Source: Brevundimonas sp. (GTDB lineage: Bacteria; Pseudomonadota; Alphaproteobacteria; Caulobacterales; Caulobacteraceae). Taken from it: a stretch of 64,000 nt of DNA. The position numbers were made by a program, and so were the translations under genes. The notes below the pieces were generated by a model. That model was not told the DNA's origin, searched no databases, and saw only the letters and a list, made by a program, of their open reading frames with translations. Of this stretch, positions 25,826-33,388 are shown in pieces. The first letter of the stretch is position 1; each line of letters starts with the position of its first letter. The stretch spans positions 1 to 64,000 of the forward strand of contig JACVCC010000004.1 of the NCBI GenBank assembly GCA_016742215.1. The letters are read 5' to 3'.

Positions 25826-27087
25826 CCGAGGCTGGCCCAACCAAGCCGTCGAAAATCAGCGCCCGGAGCGTCGCCGAAATCGCTCCTTATGCGCTGACCA
25901 TCGGCGCGGTCGTGCTGGCGTGGCAAATCGCAATCCAGCCGCTGGTGCAACGCGCACCGGTGGGCCTGGCCTTGCGGCTCGCTCCGGGTTCAGCCCAAAC
26001 GCTCAGTCGTGCAGCCGAAGCGGAACTGGCGGCCGATAGAAATGACAACGCCGCCGAGTTGGCCCGCCGCTCCCTCGCAACCGCCCCCTTCAATGTCAGG
26101 GCTCTGCGGGTTTTCGGGCTGACGGAAGCGCGCGCGGGTCGCGTGGATCATGCGAACGAAGTCTTGACCCTGGCGGGAAACTGGAGCCTTCGCGACGATC
26201 CGTCCCACGCGTGGCTGATCGAGCACCGGCTGCGCCGGGGAGACTATGCGTCTGCGTTCGCCCATGCCGACACGCTTGCGCGGCGAGAGCGGGTCTGGCC
26301 TGAGCTCTTCAGCCTGTTCACGACCGCAGCAGCCACCGATACTGCGCGCGCGCTCCCGGTCCTCGCCAGACTGCTCAGCAACAATCCGCCCTGGCGTTCG
26401 GCATATCTGACCAGCCTGTACGAGACGACGGACGGGCTACGCGTCGCCGGCGCACTCGCCATCGTTCTGGAGCGCGGCGCGCACCCTCTGAACAATACAG
26501 AGCTGGAACAGCTCTATGTCGCATTTCTGGGCAAGGGCCAGATCGCCGCGATCCAGTCCATCCGCACCCAGCTTGACCGTCCGCCTGCCGCAACGGTGAC
26601 CAACGGCGGGTTCGATGATCCTGCATCACCGCAGCCTTTCCAGTGGACCCTGATCCAGGAAGCCGGGGCGGTCGCCGATGCCCTTCCGGATGACATCCGA
26701 CGGGACCCGGCCCTGCGCGTCGAATACTCAGGCCGCCAGCGAGCGACGATCGCGCGGCAGCAGATATTCCTGGCGCCGGGACGTTATCGCTTCGGTTCGG
26801 AGTTCCGCATTGAGTCCGGCGAACCGGATGGCCAGCTCACCTGGTCGATCACCTGCGCCGCCGGCATTGGCACCTTCCTCGAACTCCCCATCGTCGGAGC
26901 AGGTGTGACGGCCGAGTCGGGCTGGCGCGCGATGGGCCAGGAGTTTTCGGTTCCCGCCGATTGCACCAGTCAATGGCTGGACCTGCTCGGCCAGCCCTCT
27001 CTCGACAGACGATCCGCCGTCGTATGGTTCGATCGGATTTCTGTTGCTCCGGCATCATCCAATAGACCCAGTCAACCGTCAGCCTGA
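25822..27087 (+). CDS. Unrecognised membrane-anchored protein with helical repeats and a jelly-roll-like C-terminus
   Basis: A 421-residue protein with no family I can name. Residues about 19-45 form one membrane helix (APYALTIGAVVLAWQIAIQPL). Residues about 55-260 are alanine- and arginine-rich helices whose spacing resembles TPR repeats (NDNAAELARRSLATAPFNV, then RVDHANEVLTLA). From about residue 268, VTNGGFDDPASPQPFQW starts a beta-rich domain resembling carbohydrate-binding modules. It starts at TTG 25822, overlapping the kinase stop (TTGA), and ends overlapping the polymerase ATG, so all three are coupled. A role linking kinase and polymerase, or glycan binding in the periplasm, is inference from position only. 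Confidence 0.75.
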   Translation: MTEAGPTKPSKISARSVAEIAPYALTIGAVVLAWQIAIQPLVQRAPVGLALRLAPGSAQTLSRAAEAELAADRNDNAAELARRSLATAPFNVRALRVFGLTEARAGRVDHANEVLTLAGNWSLRDDPSHAWLIEHRLRRGDYASAFAHADTLARRERVWPELFSLFTTAAATDTARALPVLARLLSNNPPWRSAYLTSLYETTDGLRVAGALAIVLERGAHPLNNTELEQLYVAFLGKGQIAAIQSIRTQLDRPPAATVTNGGFDDPASPQPFQWTLIQEAGAVADALPDDIRRDPALRVEYSGRQRATIARQQIFLAPGRYRFGSEFRIESGEPDGQLTWSITCAAGIGTFLELPIVGAGVTAESGWRAMGQEFSVPADCTSQWLDLLGQPSLDRRSAVVWFDRISVAPASSNRPSQPSA

Positions 27088-28448
27088 TGTCCTCCAACCG
27101 ACGTAAGCGCCGAGAGCAGAGCCACTCATGGGATGCGATCCTTATCGCGTCCCTGGTTCTGGTTGTGCTGTCCATCCTTCTGGGCGGCGCCAGCCGTGAC
27201 CACGCCCTGCGCCTGGCAGTTGTGGAATTGGCCGCCCTGCCACTGATCACGCTCGGCGCGAGCCGTCTGATCCGTACGGGTGCGTGGCAGGAGCACCGCT
27301 TCGCCCTGCTCATCATGTCGCTCATCGTTGCGTTGCCGCTGTTGCAACTGATTCCGCTCCCTCCAGCAATCTGGTCCGGTCTGCCTGGTCGCGGCGATCT
27401 TGCAATCGCGCAAGAGATTGCAGGCATTCGCCCGGGAATGAGCCCCCTCAGCCTGACGCCGGACCTGACCTGGCGGGCCGCCCTTGCGCTCTGTCCGCCA
27501 TTGGCCCTGTTCCTCGCCGTCCTCTCATCGCCCTCGTCTCTGTCGCCGCGGGTGACCTACGTCTATCTGGCGTTGGCGGCAGTCAGCGTCCTGCTCGGGA
27601 TCGCCCAACTCGCGAGCGGCGGAGAGCGGCTCTATCCTTGGGCGACCACCAGCGCAGGATCGGTCACCGGCTTCTTCGCCAACCGAAATCATCTCGCGAC
27701 GTTCCTGCTCTGCCTGCTTCCGTTCACGATCATGCTCGGTGCATCGACCTTCCGCCGTCGCCATGCGGACCGGTTGCCGCTCTGGTTCGCCGCAGTCTTT
27801 ACCGGCGTCATCATCGTGGCGCTGGCGGCGATCCGGTCGCGGGCCGGTGTTATCCTGTTCGCCCCTGTGATCACCTGCAGCATGCTCGCCGCCTGGGTCG
27901 CCGCCGGTCGCGGACGGCCCTCGCCGGCCCTGCTCGCCATGATCGGCGTGACCGGCGCTGCTCTCACAGCCGTAGCTGCCCTTGCGCTACCGCCATTGCT
28001 CGCCCGTTTCGACAGCCAGTCGGCGCCGGAAGGACGTTTCGAGCGTTGGCCCATCGTCGCGGAAGCCGCCCAGAGTTACCTGCCCGTTGGTTCCGGTATC
28101 GGAAGCTTCGATTCAGTCTATCGCTCGGTCGAGCCGCTGGCGCAGCTGGACCGTAGCTTCTTCAACCAGGCTCACAACGAGTATCTCGAGGTCTGGCTGG
28201 AGGCGGGTTGGCCGGGCATCGCCCTGATCATTCTGTTCTTCGTCTGGTACGCCCGCCGAACCGTGAGCGCCTGGAAAGGGCAACCGTCGCGCGTGCGTGA
28301 TGTCCAGAGAGCAGCGAGCATCGCCATTGGCGCGGTGCTTCTGCATTCGATTGGCGACTATCCGTTGCGAACGGCTGCCATGGCAGTGCTGTTTGCGTTC
28401 TGCTGCGGCCTGCTCGAATTCGCAAAGCAGCCGGATACCCCTCGGTAA
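27087..28448 (+). CDS. O-antigen polymerase/ligase family membrane protein (Wzy/WaaL)
   Basis: A 453-residue protein with about eleven hydrophobic helices. The Wzy_C signature is present: GFFANRNHLATFLLCLLP near residue 195 and, in the large periplasmic loop, FFNQAHNEYLEVWLEAGWPG near 355. Loop arginines around residues 250 and 320 fit the catalytic arrangement of this family. It would polymerise repeat units or attach the finished chain to an acceptor in the periplasm; the two functions cannot be separated by sequence. Because no other polymerase is in the sugar operon, Wzy is the simpler reading. The ATG overlaps the previous stop by one base. Confidence 0.85.
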   Translation: MSSNRRKRREQSHSWDAILIASLVLVVLSILLGGASRDHALRLAVVELAALPLITLGASRLIRTGAWQEHRFALLIMSLIVALPLLQLIPLPPAIWSGLPGRGDLAIAQEIAGIRPGMSPLSLTPDLTWRAALALCPPLALFLAVLSSPSSLSPRVTYVYLALAAVSVLLGIAQLASGGERLYPWATTSAGSVTGFFANRNHLATFLLCLLPFTIMLGASTFRRRHADRLPLWFAAVFTGVIIVALAAIRSRAGVILFAPVITCSMLAAWVAAGRGRPSPALLAMIGVTGAALTAVAALALPPLLARFDSQSAPEGRFERWPIVAEAAQSYLPVGSGIGSFDSVYRSVEPLAQLDRSFFNQAHNEYLEVWLEAGWPGIALIILFFVWYARRTVSAWKGQPSRVRDVQRAASIAIGAVLLHSIGDYPLRTAAMAVLFAFCCGLLEFAKQPDTPR

Positions 28449-28474
28449 AGCCGGCCGGGGCTGTCTCGAGGTCG

Positions 28475-29317
28475 CTAGAGAGGCGCCATCCTGATCCCGA
28501 CGGTCGCACCTTCTCCCCGGCTTTCAGCATCCCGGGCATCCTCGCCGAGCGCCTGGAGAATGCTGCGCGATGACCCCTGCAGGCGCAGCGCGGTAAGAAC
28601 GCCGGAATCGTAGGCACGCGTGTCGATCCCAATGCGGCGCTGGTCTGCATGAACCTCCGTCGCGGGCGTATGGCCGTGAACGATCACACGTTCAAACTCC
28701 TCCTCACTCTCGAGGAAGCTCCCGCGGATCCACATCAGGTCCTTGTCAGCCTGTTGCTCCAGAGGGATGCCCGGACGAGCGCCCGCATGGGCGAAGAAAT
28801 AGTCGCCGATCGAAACCTGGTACTCGAGCGTCTCGAGAAAAGCGCGCTCACCGACCGTGACCTTGTGATCGAGATCTGCGGCCACAGGGACCCATGCATC
28901 CGCCCGGTGCTTCATTGCAGGCGGCTTCAAGCCGTAGGATGCCAGAGCTGCGTCACCGCCGTACTCGCACCAGCTCGGGCCGAATGACGGAGAGGCGAGA
29001 AATTTCAGCATGGCCTCCTCATGATTGCCCTTGAGGAACCGCCACTCGATCCCGGCGTCCTGCGGCAACCCGACCAGATAGTTGATGACCCCCCGGGAAT
29101 CAGGCCCGCGATCGATGTAGTCGCCGAGGAAGACGACTACCTTCCTTGTCGCGCTGACGGAGGCCGCATCAGCCCTGATCGCCTCTACGAGCGGCGCAAG
29201 AAGATCGAGCCGGCCATGAATGTCGCCGATCGCCCACACGACAGTGCCCTCCGGCACACGGGGATCAACCGGCGCGACAGGAGCCTTGGGCTTGCGCTTG
29301 AAAAGAGTCGAGATCAT
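28475..29317 (-). CDS. PP1/ApaH-type serine/threonine phosphoesterase
   Basis: A 280-residue metallophosphoesterase with the complete motif set: GDIHGRLDLL near residue 30, GDYIDRGPDSRGV near 65, KGNHEEAML near 96, a His in VGERAFLE-type spacing, and VIVHGHTPATEV near 220. Two metal ions would sit between these residues. The enzyme is cytoplasmic and may dephosphorylate proteins or split dinucleotides. It converges on the export operon (26-base gap), so it might reverse tyrosine or serine phosphorylation there, though the PP1 fold usually prefers Ser/Thr; that link is speculative. ATG 29317 is preferred to a TTG eight codons earlier. Confidence 0.88.
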   Translation of the reverse strand: MISTLFKRKPKAPVAPVDPRVPEGTVVWAIGDIHGRLDLLAPLVEAIRADAASVSATRKVVVFLGDYIDRGPDSRGVINYLVGLPQDAGIEWRFLKGNHEEAMLKFLASPSFGPSWCEYGGDAALASYGLKPPAMKHRADAWVPVAADLDHKVTVGERAFLETLEYQVSIGDYFFAHAGARPGIPLEQQADKDLMWIRGSFLESEEEFERVIVHGHTPATEVHADQRRIGIDTRAYDSGVLTALRLQGSSRSILQALGEDARDAESRGEGATVGIRMAPL

Positions 29318-29665
29318 TGAGGGTCCGCGGCCGTTCCGCAACAGCCGCCTGTCTTTCCGGTCTGGTCGAGTTCGGCAGGCCCTTGTCTAGCTCCGACCTG
29401 CGTCCGCAAATGGGCGGAGGCAGTCCCAAGTGTCGAAAACGGCTCCAAAATCAGCGTTCTCCTGCGCATAATCCGGCGCGCGGACGATGTCCATCCGCTA
29501 CCCCTTCCGCGCGTCATCGCAGGCCGAAATACGAACGGCCAGGCGACATGCGCACGCTCCCGCAACTGCAACCCCTCGGCGAAGGCCCACAGTAAAGCGT
29601 GCGTCGACTGCCTATGTCGGGCCGCCACCCCAAGCGCTCCGTTCGGGAGTTGCACCGGATCGGCA
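29318..29665. other. Gene-free stretch upstream of the folded leader
   Basis: No credible gene is present here: open frames on both strands lack ribosome binding sites and family signatures. Together with the folded segment 29666-29740 it makes a region of almost 480 bases between the phosphatase start and the small exported protein, long enough to hold a divergent promoter pair and a long leader. Confidence 0.6.
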
Positions 29666-29740
29666 CTACTTTTCCGGGTACAAACCCGGAGCGCGAGACG
29701 CTTTTAGTCTTGCCCGCTGCAAAGCGGCCGGGCTAAGTAG
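29666..29740 (+). promoter_or_regulatory. Candidate structured RNA leader of the small exported protein
   Basis: The segment folds into nested helices by eye. CTACTT (29666-29671) pairs with AAGTAG (29735-29740) as a closing stem, extendable by GG/CC across a two-base bulge. Inside lie CCGGGT/ACCCGG (29674-29679 with 29684-29689, loop ACAA), AGCG/CGCT (29690-29693 with 29699-29702) and CCGCT/AGCGG (29714-29718 with 29723-29727) closed by a GCAA tetraloop. It ends 55 bases before the ATG of the 75-residue gene. I cannot assign it to a riboswitch class. Confidence 0.5.
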
Positions 29741-29795
29741 CCAGCTTGAAGTCAGTGACTTCTTGAGAAAACCAATTCTGATAGGGGATGTAAGC

Positions 29796-30023
29796 ATGCG
29801 CAAGACTATCGCTGCCGTGACCGTCGGCCTGCTGCTGGTCGCCGGCCAGGCTGCCGCCGCGGGTTCGACCAATGCCACTGCTCGCGTAGGCGACCGCATT
29901 GGCGCCGCTTCGGGCGAGGCTTCCGAGTTCGCGGCCATTCCGCTTCCGGTGCTGCTCATCGGCGCTGCCGTGCTGGTCGGCGCTGTCGTCGTCGCTTCGG
30001 ACGATGACAGCGAGAGCGACTAA
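29796..30023 (+). CDS. Small exported membrane protein with acidic tail
   Basis: A 75-residue protein. Residues 1-21 form a signal peptide ending AAAAG. A short soluble segment rich in Ser, Ala and Gly follows, then a membrane helix (about residues 49-67, IPLPVLLIGAAVLVGAVVV) and the acidic end DDDSESD. The start at 29796 is set by the signal peptide and an AGGGG site ten bases upstream; the longer in-frame reading would cover the folded leader. It has its own leader and a strong terminator just behind it, so it is a single-gene transcript. I do not recognise a function. It lies between polysaccharide-export genes and a periplasmic protease. Confidence 0.75.
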   Translation: MRKTIAAVTVGLLLVAGQAAAAGSTNATARVGDRIGAASGEASEFAAIPLPVLLIGAAVLVGAVVVASDDDSESD

Positions 30024-30068
30024 GATCGCCTCGGCGGATTGACCTGAGGGTCGATCTCAAGGTTTCTG

Positions 30069-30103
30069 AAGGCCAGTCGTTCGCGGCTGGCCTTTTTCTT
30101 TTG
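30069..30103 (+). terminator. Strong intrinsic terminator with TTCG tetraloop
   Basis: AAGGCCAG at 30069-30076 pairs with CTGGCCTT at 30087-30094. The inner TCG/CGG pairing leaves the very stable loop TTCG at 30080-30083. A T-rich run (TTTTTCTTTT) follows. It ends the transcript of the small exported protein and lies just before the M48 lipoprotein gene. Confidence 0.9.
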
Positions 30104-30121
30104 TCGGGAGTCCGGCGTTCA

Positions 30122-31132
30122 GTGATCCGACGCTCAAGAACACCGTCCGCCTTGCTCGCCCTCCTCGCCCTCGCCGCCTGCGGGTCGCCGCAGGTCAGCC
30201 CGAGGCCGTCGATCAGTCTGGATCCTGAAGGTCCTGAACAGAGACTCACCACCCTGACCGCCCTCGACGAGCGCGTTGCCCGGGTGGCGTGGAAGCTGTC
30301 CGGGGCCAACGTCGATCTGTGCCCCGTCGTTCGCCAGTCGGCGGGATGGGCGCTGCACTCCGCGGGCCAGTACAGTCCCGAGATGCGGCCGATCGCGGAG
30401 GAGAGGTTCGGCCTCGACGGGGATCAGCCAGGCATTCTGTCGGCGCCGTCCGGCTCGCCGGCGGCGCAGGCGGGGCTCCGGTCGGGGGATCGTCTGACCA
30501 GTGTCAACGCCCGCCCGCTCAACGTCGGAGATCGCGGACGGGCCGCGCAGTATGAGGGACTGGCGGCAAATCTGGCCCTGCTGGACAGCGCCCTGGCCTC
30601 CGGTCCGGCGACACTGGGCGTGGTCCGCGGCGGGCAAGCCCTGACAGTCGAGGTCCGGCCCGTCCGCGCCTGCGGCTATGAAGTGCAGCTGAACCCGTCC
30701 GACGAGCTGAACGCCCGCGCAGACGGGCGCCGGCTGTTCATCAGCACCGCGCTGGCCGGTTTCACCCAGTCCGACGACGAGCTGGCCCTCATTCTGGGGC
30801 ACGAGCTGGCGCATAATGTTCTGGGCCACCGCAGTTGGGCCGAAACCGGCGGCGAAGGCCGGACTGTGGTCGATCCGAACTGCGATCCGCGTCTGTGCGG
30901 CGACGGCAACCACGAACGGCAGGCCGACCGCGTCGGCCTGTATCTGATGGCGCGCGCCGGATACGATCCAGGCGTCGCGGCGTCGTTCTGGCGGCGGTTC
31001 GCCGCCTCGAACTGGCGGGTTCGCTATCCTTCCCTCGCCCACGCCTCCGCCGGTGTCCGCGCCACCCGTCTGGAGGCGGTGCAGGCGGAGATCGAGGCGA
31101 AGCGGGCGGCGGGCGAGCCTCTCCTGCCCTGA
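30122..31132 (+). CDS. M48-family lipoprotein metalloprotease with PDZ domain
   Basis: A 336-residue lipoprotein from GTG 30122: signal peptide with lipobox LAAC near residue 20, then GSPQ. A PDZ-like domain (about residues 95-185) contains SPAAQAGLRSGDRLTSVNARPL. The M48 core has ALILGHELAHNVLGH near residue 225 (HExxH zinc site) and NHERQADRVGLYLMARAGY near 262 with the third ligand Glu. Such proteins handle misfolded or envelope proteins in the periplasm. A TTG at 30101 would also be in frame but lies inside the terminator T-run, so GTG is preferred. It is convergent with the ManC-AGE gene, four bases apart. Confidence 0.85.
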   Translation: MIRRSRTPSALLALLALAACGSPQVSPRPSISLDPEGPEQRLTTLTALDERVARVAWKLSGANVDLCPVVRQSAGWALHSAGQYSPEMRPIAEERFGLDGDQPGILSAPSGSPAAQAGLRSGDRLTSVNARPLNVGDRGRAAQYEGLAANLALLDSALASGPATLGVVRGGQALTVEVRPVRACGYEVQLNPSDELNARADGRRLFISTALAGFTQSDDELALILGHELAHNVLGHRSWAETGGEGRTVVDPNCDPRLCGDGNHERQADRVGLYLMARAGYDPGVAASFWRRFAASNWRVRYPSLAHASAGVRATRLEAVQAEIEAKRAAGEPLLP

Positions 31133-31136
31133 GGCG

Positions 31137-33320
31137 TCAGCCGCCCCATTCCGGCAGGCGGTCCTCCAGGGCCCGCAGCTGCTCGCAGGCGACCATGATG
31201 TGATAGAGCGAGCTGGCTGGCGCGGGTTCCTCGATGAACTCGCCGTCGGGCTTCAGCTTGTCGCGCCACAGCCCCGAGGGCTCCAGATATCGCATCAACC
31301 CCTTCAGGGCCGAATGGGCGTCGCGGACGTAGCGGGCGCGATCGCCCTCCCCTGCCTCCTCGGCGAGGATCAGGGCGGCCTTGAGCCTCTCCGTCTGCGG
31401 CCACAGGCGCGCCTGCGCCGAGCGCACGGACAGGTCGTCGTTCAGGGCGTCCATGGCGATGCCGGTGCGAACGTCCACCCCGCGCGCTCCGACCCTGTAG
31501 AGCGCCCGCGCGGCTTCCAGCGCCCACGCGTCGCCCCGCAGCCGGCCCCAGCGGGTCAGCAGCCAGGCCCACTCGAACTGATGCCCCGGCTCGACCAGAC
31601 GGCCGTCCTCACCGGCGGCCGGGTTCCAGTCGGCATCGAAGAACTCACGCAGGAAGCCGCCTTCGGCGTCGATGAAACGGGCCCTGGCCATGCCGACGAT
31701 CGCATCGGCGTGACGGGTCCAGGCGCCGTTCGGCTCAAGCTCTTCCCAGGCCATGCAGGCTTCCAGCAGATGCATGTGGGCGTTGGCCTGGAAGGGATGA
31801 TCTCCGGCTTCGCGCCAGCCGCCCGCAGGATGTCGCAGCGTGTCCAGCGCCTCGAACAGACGGTGCGCGCGCGCGGCGTTGGCTTCGGCGTCAATGCCCG
31901 TCGCCGCCGCGGCGGCAAGGGCGAACAGGACGAAGGCCTGATCGTAGAGCCAGGGCGTATCGTCCAGCACGGCGCCGTCGCGTCCGACGCGGGTGCGATA
32001 CAGGCCGTCGGGGCGCAGGTTGCTGGCCTCGAAGGCCGCCAGCCCATCCCGGACCAGTCGCATCCAGGGCCCGCCCCAGCCGGCCTTGCCGGCCGCGGCA
32101 TAGACATAGGCCTGTCGTCCCTGAACCCGCGCGCGGCGGAAGTCGCCGACAGCCTTGCCGCGGGCGTCGAGCGCTTCGGCGAAAGCGCCGTCCGCTTCGA
32201 CCCCCAGGGTGGCCCACAAAGGCAGGGCGGCCAGATCCATCCAGTCGAAGAACCGGGTGGCGGTCGTGGCGAAGCTCTCCTGCGCGCCCGGAGTCAGGTG
32301 CCCCGGCGACATCTCGCGCAACCGCTCAACGAGGCTCTTCACCTCCTGCGATCGGCTCAGATGGCAGACCAGCACGGCGTCCGGTTCGGCGATGATGGCC
32401 AGGTCGGATACGCCGGCGGTGGCGACCACCATGCCTTCGGCGGCCCGCACCAGATTGGCGCCGTCGCCGTTGCCGCCGATCCAGAGGCCGCGGCCGCCGG
32501 TGTCGGTCGCCGCCACCGCGTCCCAGGCGCCGAGGTCGGACCAGCCGAAGCCGACGGGCAGGACCCACACCTTTCGACTGCGCTCCAGCACGGCGTAGTC
32601 CATCGAGATGCGCGGCGCCGATTCAAACTCGGACTTCAGCTCCATGACGCCGGAGGCGCCGGACGGCATGGCCGAGGCCACCGCCGCGCCGACCTCGGGC
32701 GCGAAGCTGATGACCTCGTCCAGCAGGGTGCGGGCGGCGACGACCAGGTTGCCGCTGTTCCAGAGATAGCCCTGGGCGAGATAGCCGGTCGCCGTCTGCC
32801 GGTCCGGCTTCTCGACGAATGACGCGACCGGCGACAGGCCCGCTGTCTCGGGGCGAATATAGCCATAGGCGGAGGACGGCTCGGTCGGATGAACGCCGAA
32901 GACGACGATCCGTCCCTGCAGCGCTGACCCGACCCCTTCCAGCACCGAGGCGCGGAAGGCGGCGTCATCGGGAATGTGGTGATCGGAGGCGACGAAGACC
33001 GCGACGCCATCGGGGTCCTGTGAGGCAATCCAGTGGGCGGCGGCCGTCATGGCGGCGGCGGAGTCGCGCCCGGTCGGCTCCAGCAGGACGACCGCATCGA
33101 CGTCGCCCAGCTGTTCCTCGACGAACCCGCGATGCTCCCGGCCCGCGACGACGACGACCTTGCCACCGTCGCGGGCGAGAGGCTCGACGCGTCGGACCGT
33201 CTCCTGGAACAGGGACAGGGGGCTGGTCAGGTCCAGGAACTGTTTCGGCTTCTCGGGACGAGACGCGGGCCACAGCCGTGTCCCCGCCCCGCCGCACAGG
33301 ATCACCGGAAAGATCGCCAT
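31137..33320 (-). CDS. Mannose-1-phosphate guanylyltransferase fused to an AGE-type isomerase domain
   Basis: A 727-residue fusion. Residues 1 to about 345 are a ManC-type nucleotidyltransferase: IFPVILCGGAGTRLWPASR followed by EKPKQFLDL at the start, and FVEKPDR near 160. From about residue 355 to the end the sequence is an N-acylglucosamine 2-epimerase/mannose-6-phosphate isomerase-like alpha/alpha barrel (GAWTRHADAIVGMARARF and GHQFEWAWLLTRWG near residues 545-590). Normal bifunctional ManC carries a cupin isomerase instead. It should make GDP-mannose from fructose- or mannose-phosphate. ATG 33320 has GAGGGG ten bases upstream. Confidence 0.85.
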   Translation of the reverse strand: MAIFPVILCGGAGTRLWPASRPEKPKQFLDLTSPLSLFQETVRRVEPLARDGGKVVVVAGREHRGFVEEQLGDVDAVVLLEPTGRDSAAAMTAAAHWIASQDPDGVAVFVASDHHIPDDAAFRASVLEGVGSALQGRIVVFGVHPTEPSSAYGYIRPETAGLSPVASFVEKPDRQTATGYLAQGYLWNSGNLVVAARTLLDEVISFAPEVGAAVASAMPSGASGVMELKSEFESAPRISMDYAVLERSRKVWVLPVGFGWSDLGAWDAVAATDTGGRGLWIGGNGDGANLVRAAEGMVVATAGVSDLAIIAEPDAVLVCHLSRSQEVKSLVERLREMSPGHLTPGAQESFATTATRFFDWMDLAALPLWATLGVEADGAFAEALDARGKAVGDFRRARVQGRQAYVYAAAGKAGWGGPWMRLVRDGLAAFEASNLRPDGLYRTRVGRDGAVLDDTPWLYDQAFVLFALAAAAATGIDAEANAARAHRLFEALDTLRHPAGGWREAGDHPFQANAHMHLLEACMAWEELEPNGAWTRHADAIVGMARARFIDAEGGFLREFFDADWNPAAGEDGRLVEPGHQFEWAWLLTRWGRLRGDAWALEAARALYRVGARGVDVRTGIAMDALNDDLSVRSAQARLWPQTERLKAALILAEEAGEGDRARYVRDAHSALKGLMRYLEPSGLWRDKLKPDGEFIEEPAPASSLYHIMVACEQLRALEDRLPEWGG

Positions 33321-33346
33321 GTTTCGGCCGCCCCTCAATCGGTGAC

Positions 33347-33370
33347 CGGACGACGGGAGTCCGCCGTCCG
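33347..33370. terminator. Hairpin between the S8 protease and ManC-AGE genes
   Basis: Bases 33347-33356 pair with 33361-33370 (ten positions, one mismatch) around a GAGT loop. It lies just past the stop of the minus-strand protease gene and before the ManC-AGE start. No U-tract follows on either strand, so termination would be weak; it could be a transcript-end or stability element. Confidence 0.4.
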
Positions 33371-33388
33371 ATCCGGATCAGGCAGCCG

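Noticed and set aside
29666..29740. A GEMM-I (cyclic di-GMP) riboswitch
   Set aside because: Some short consensus-like pieces are present, but the order of helices and tetraloop does not fit; kept only as an unclassified folded leader.
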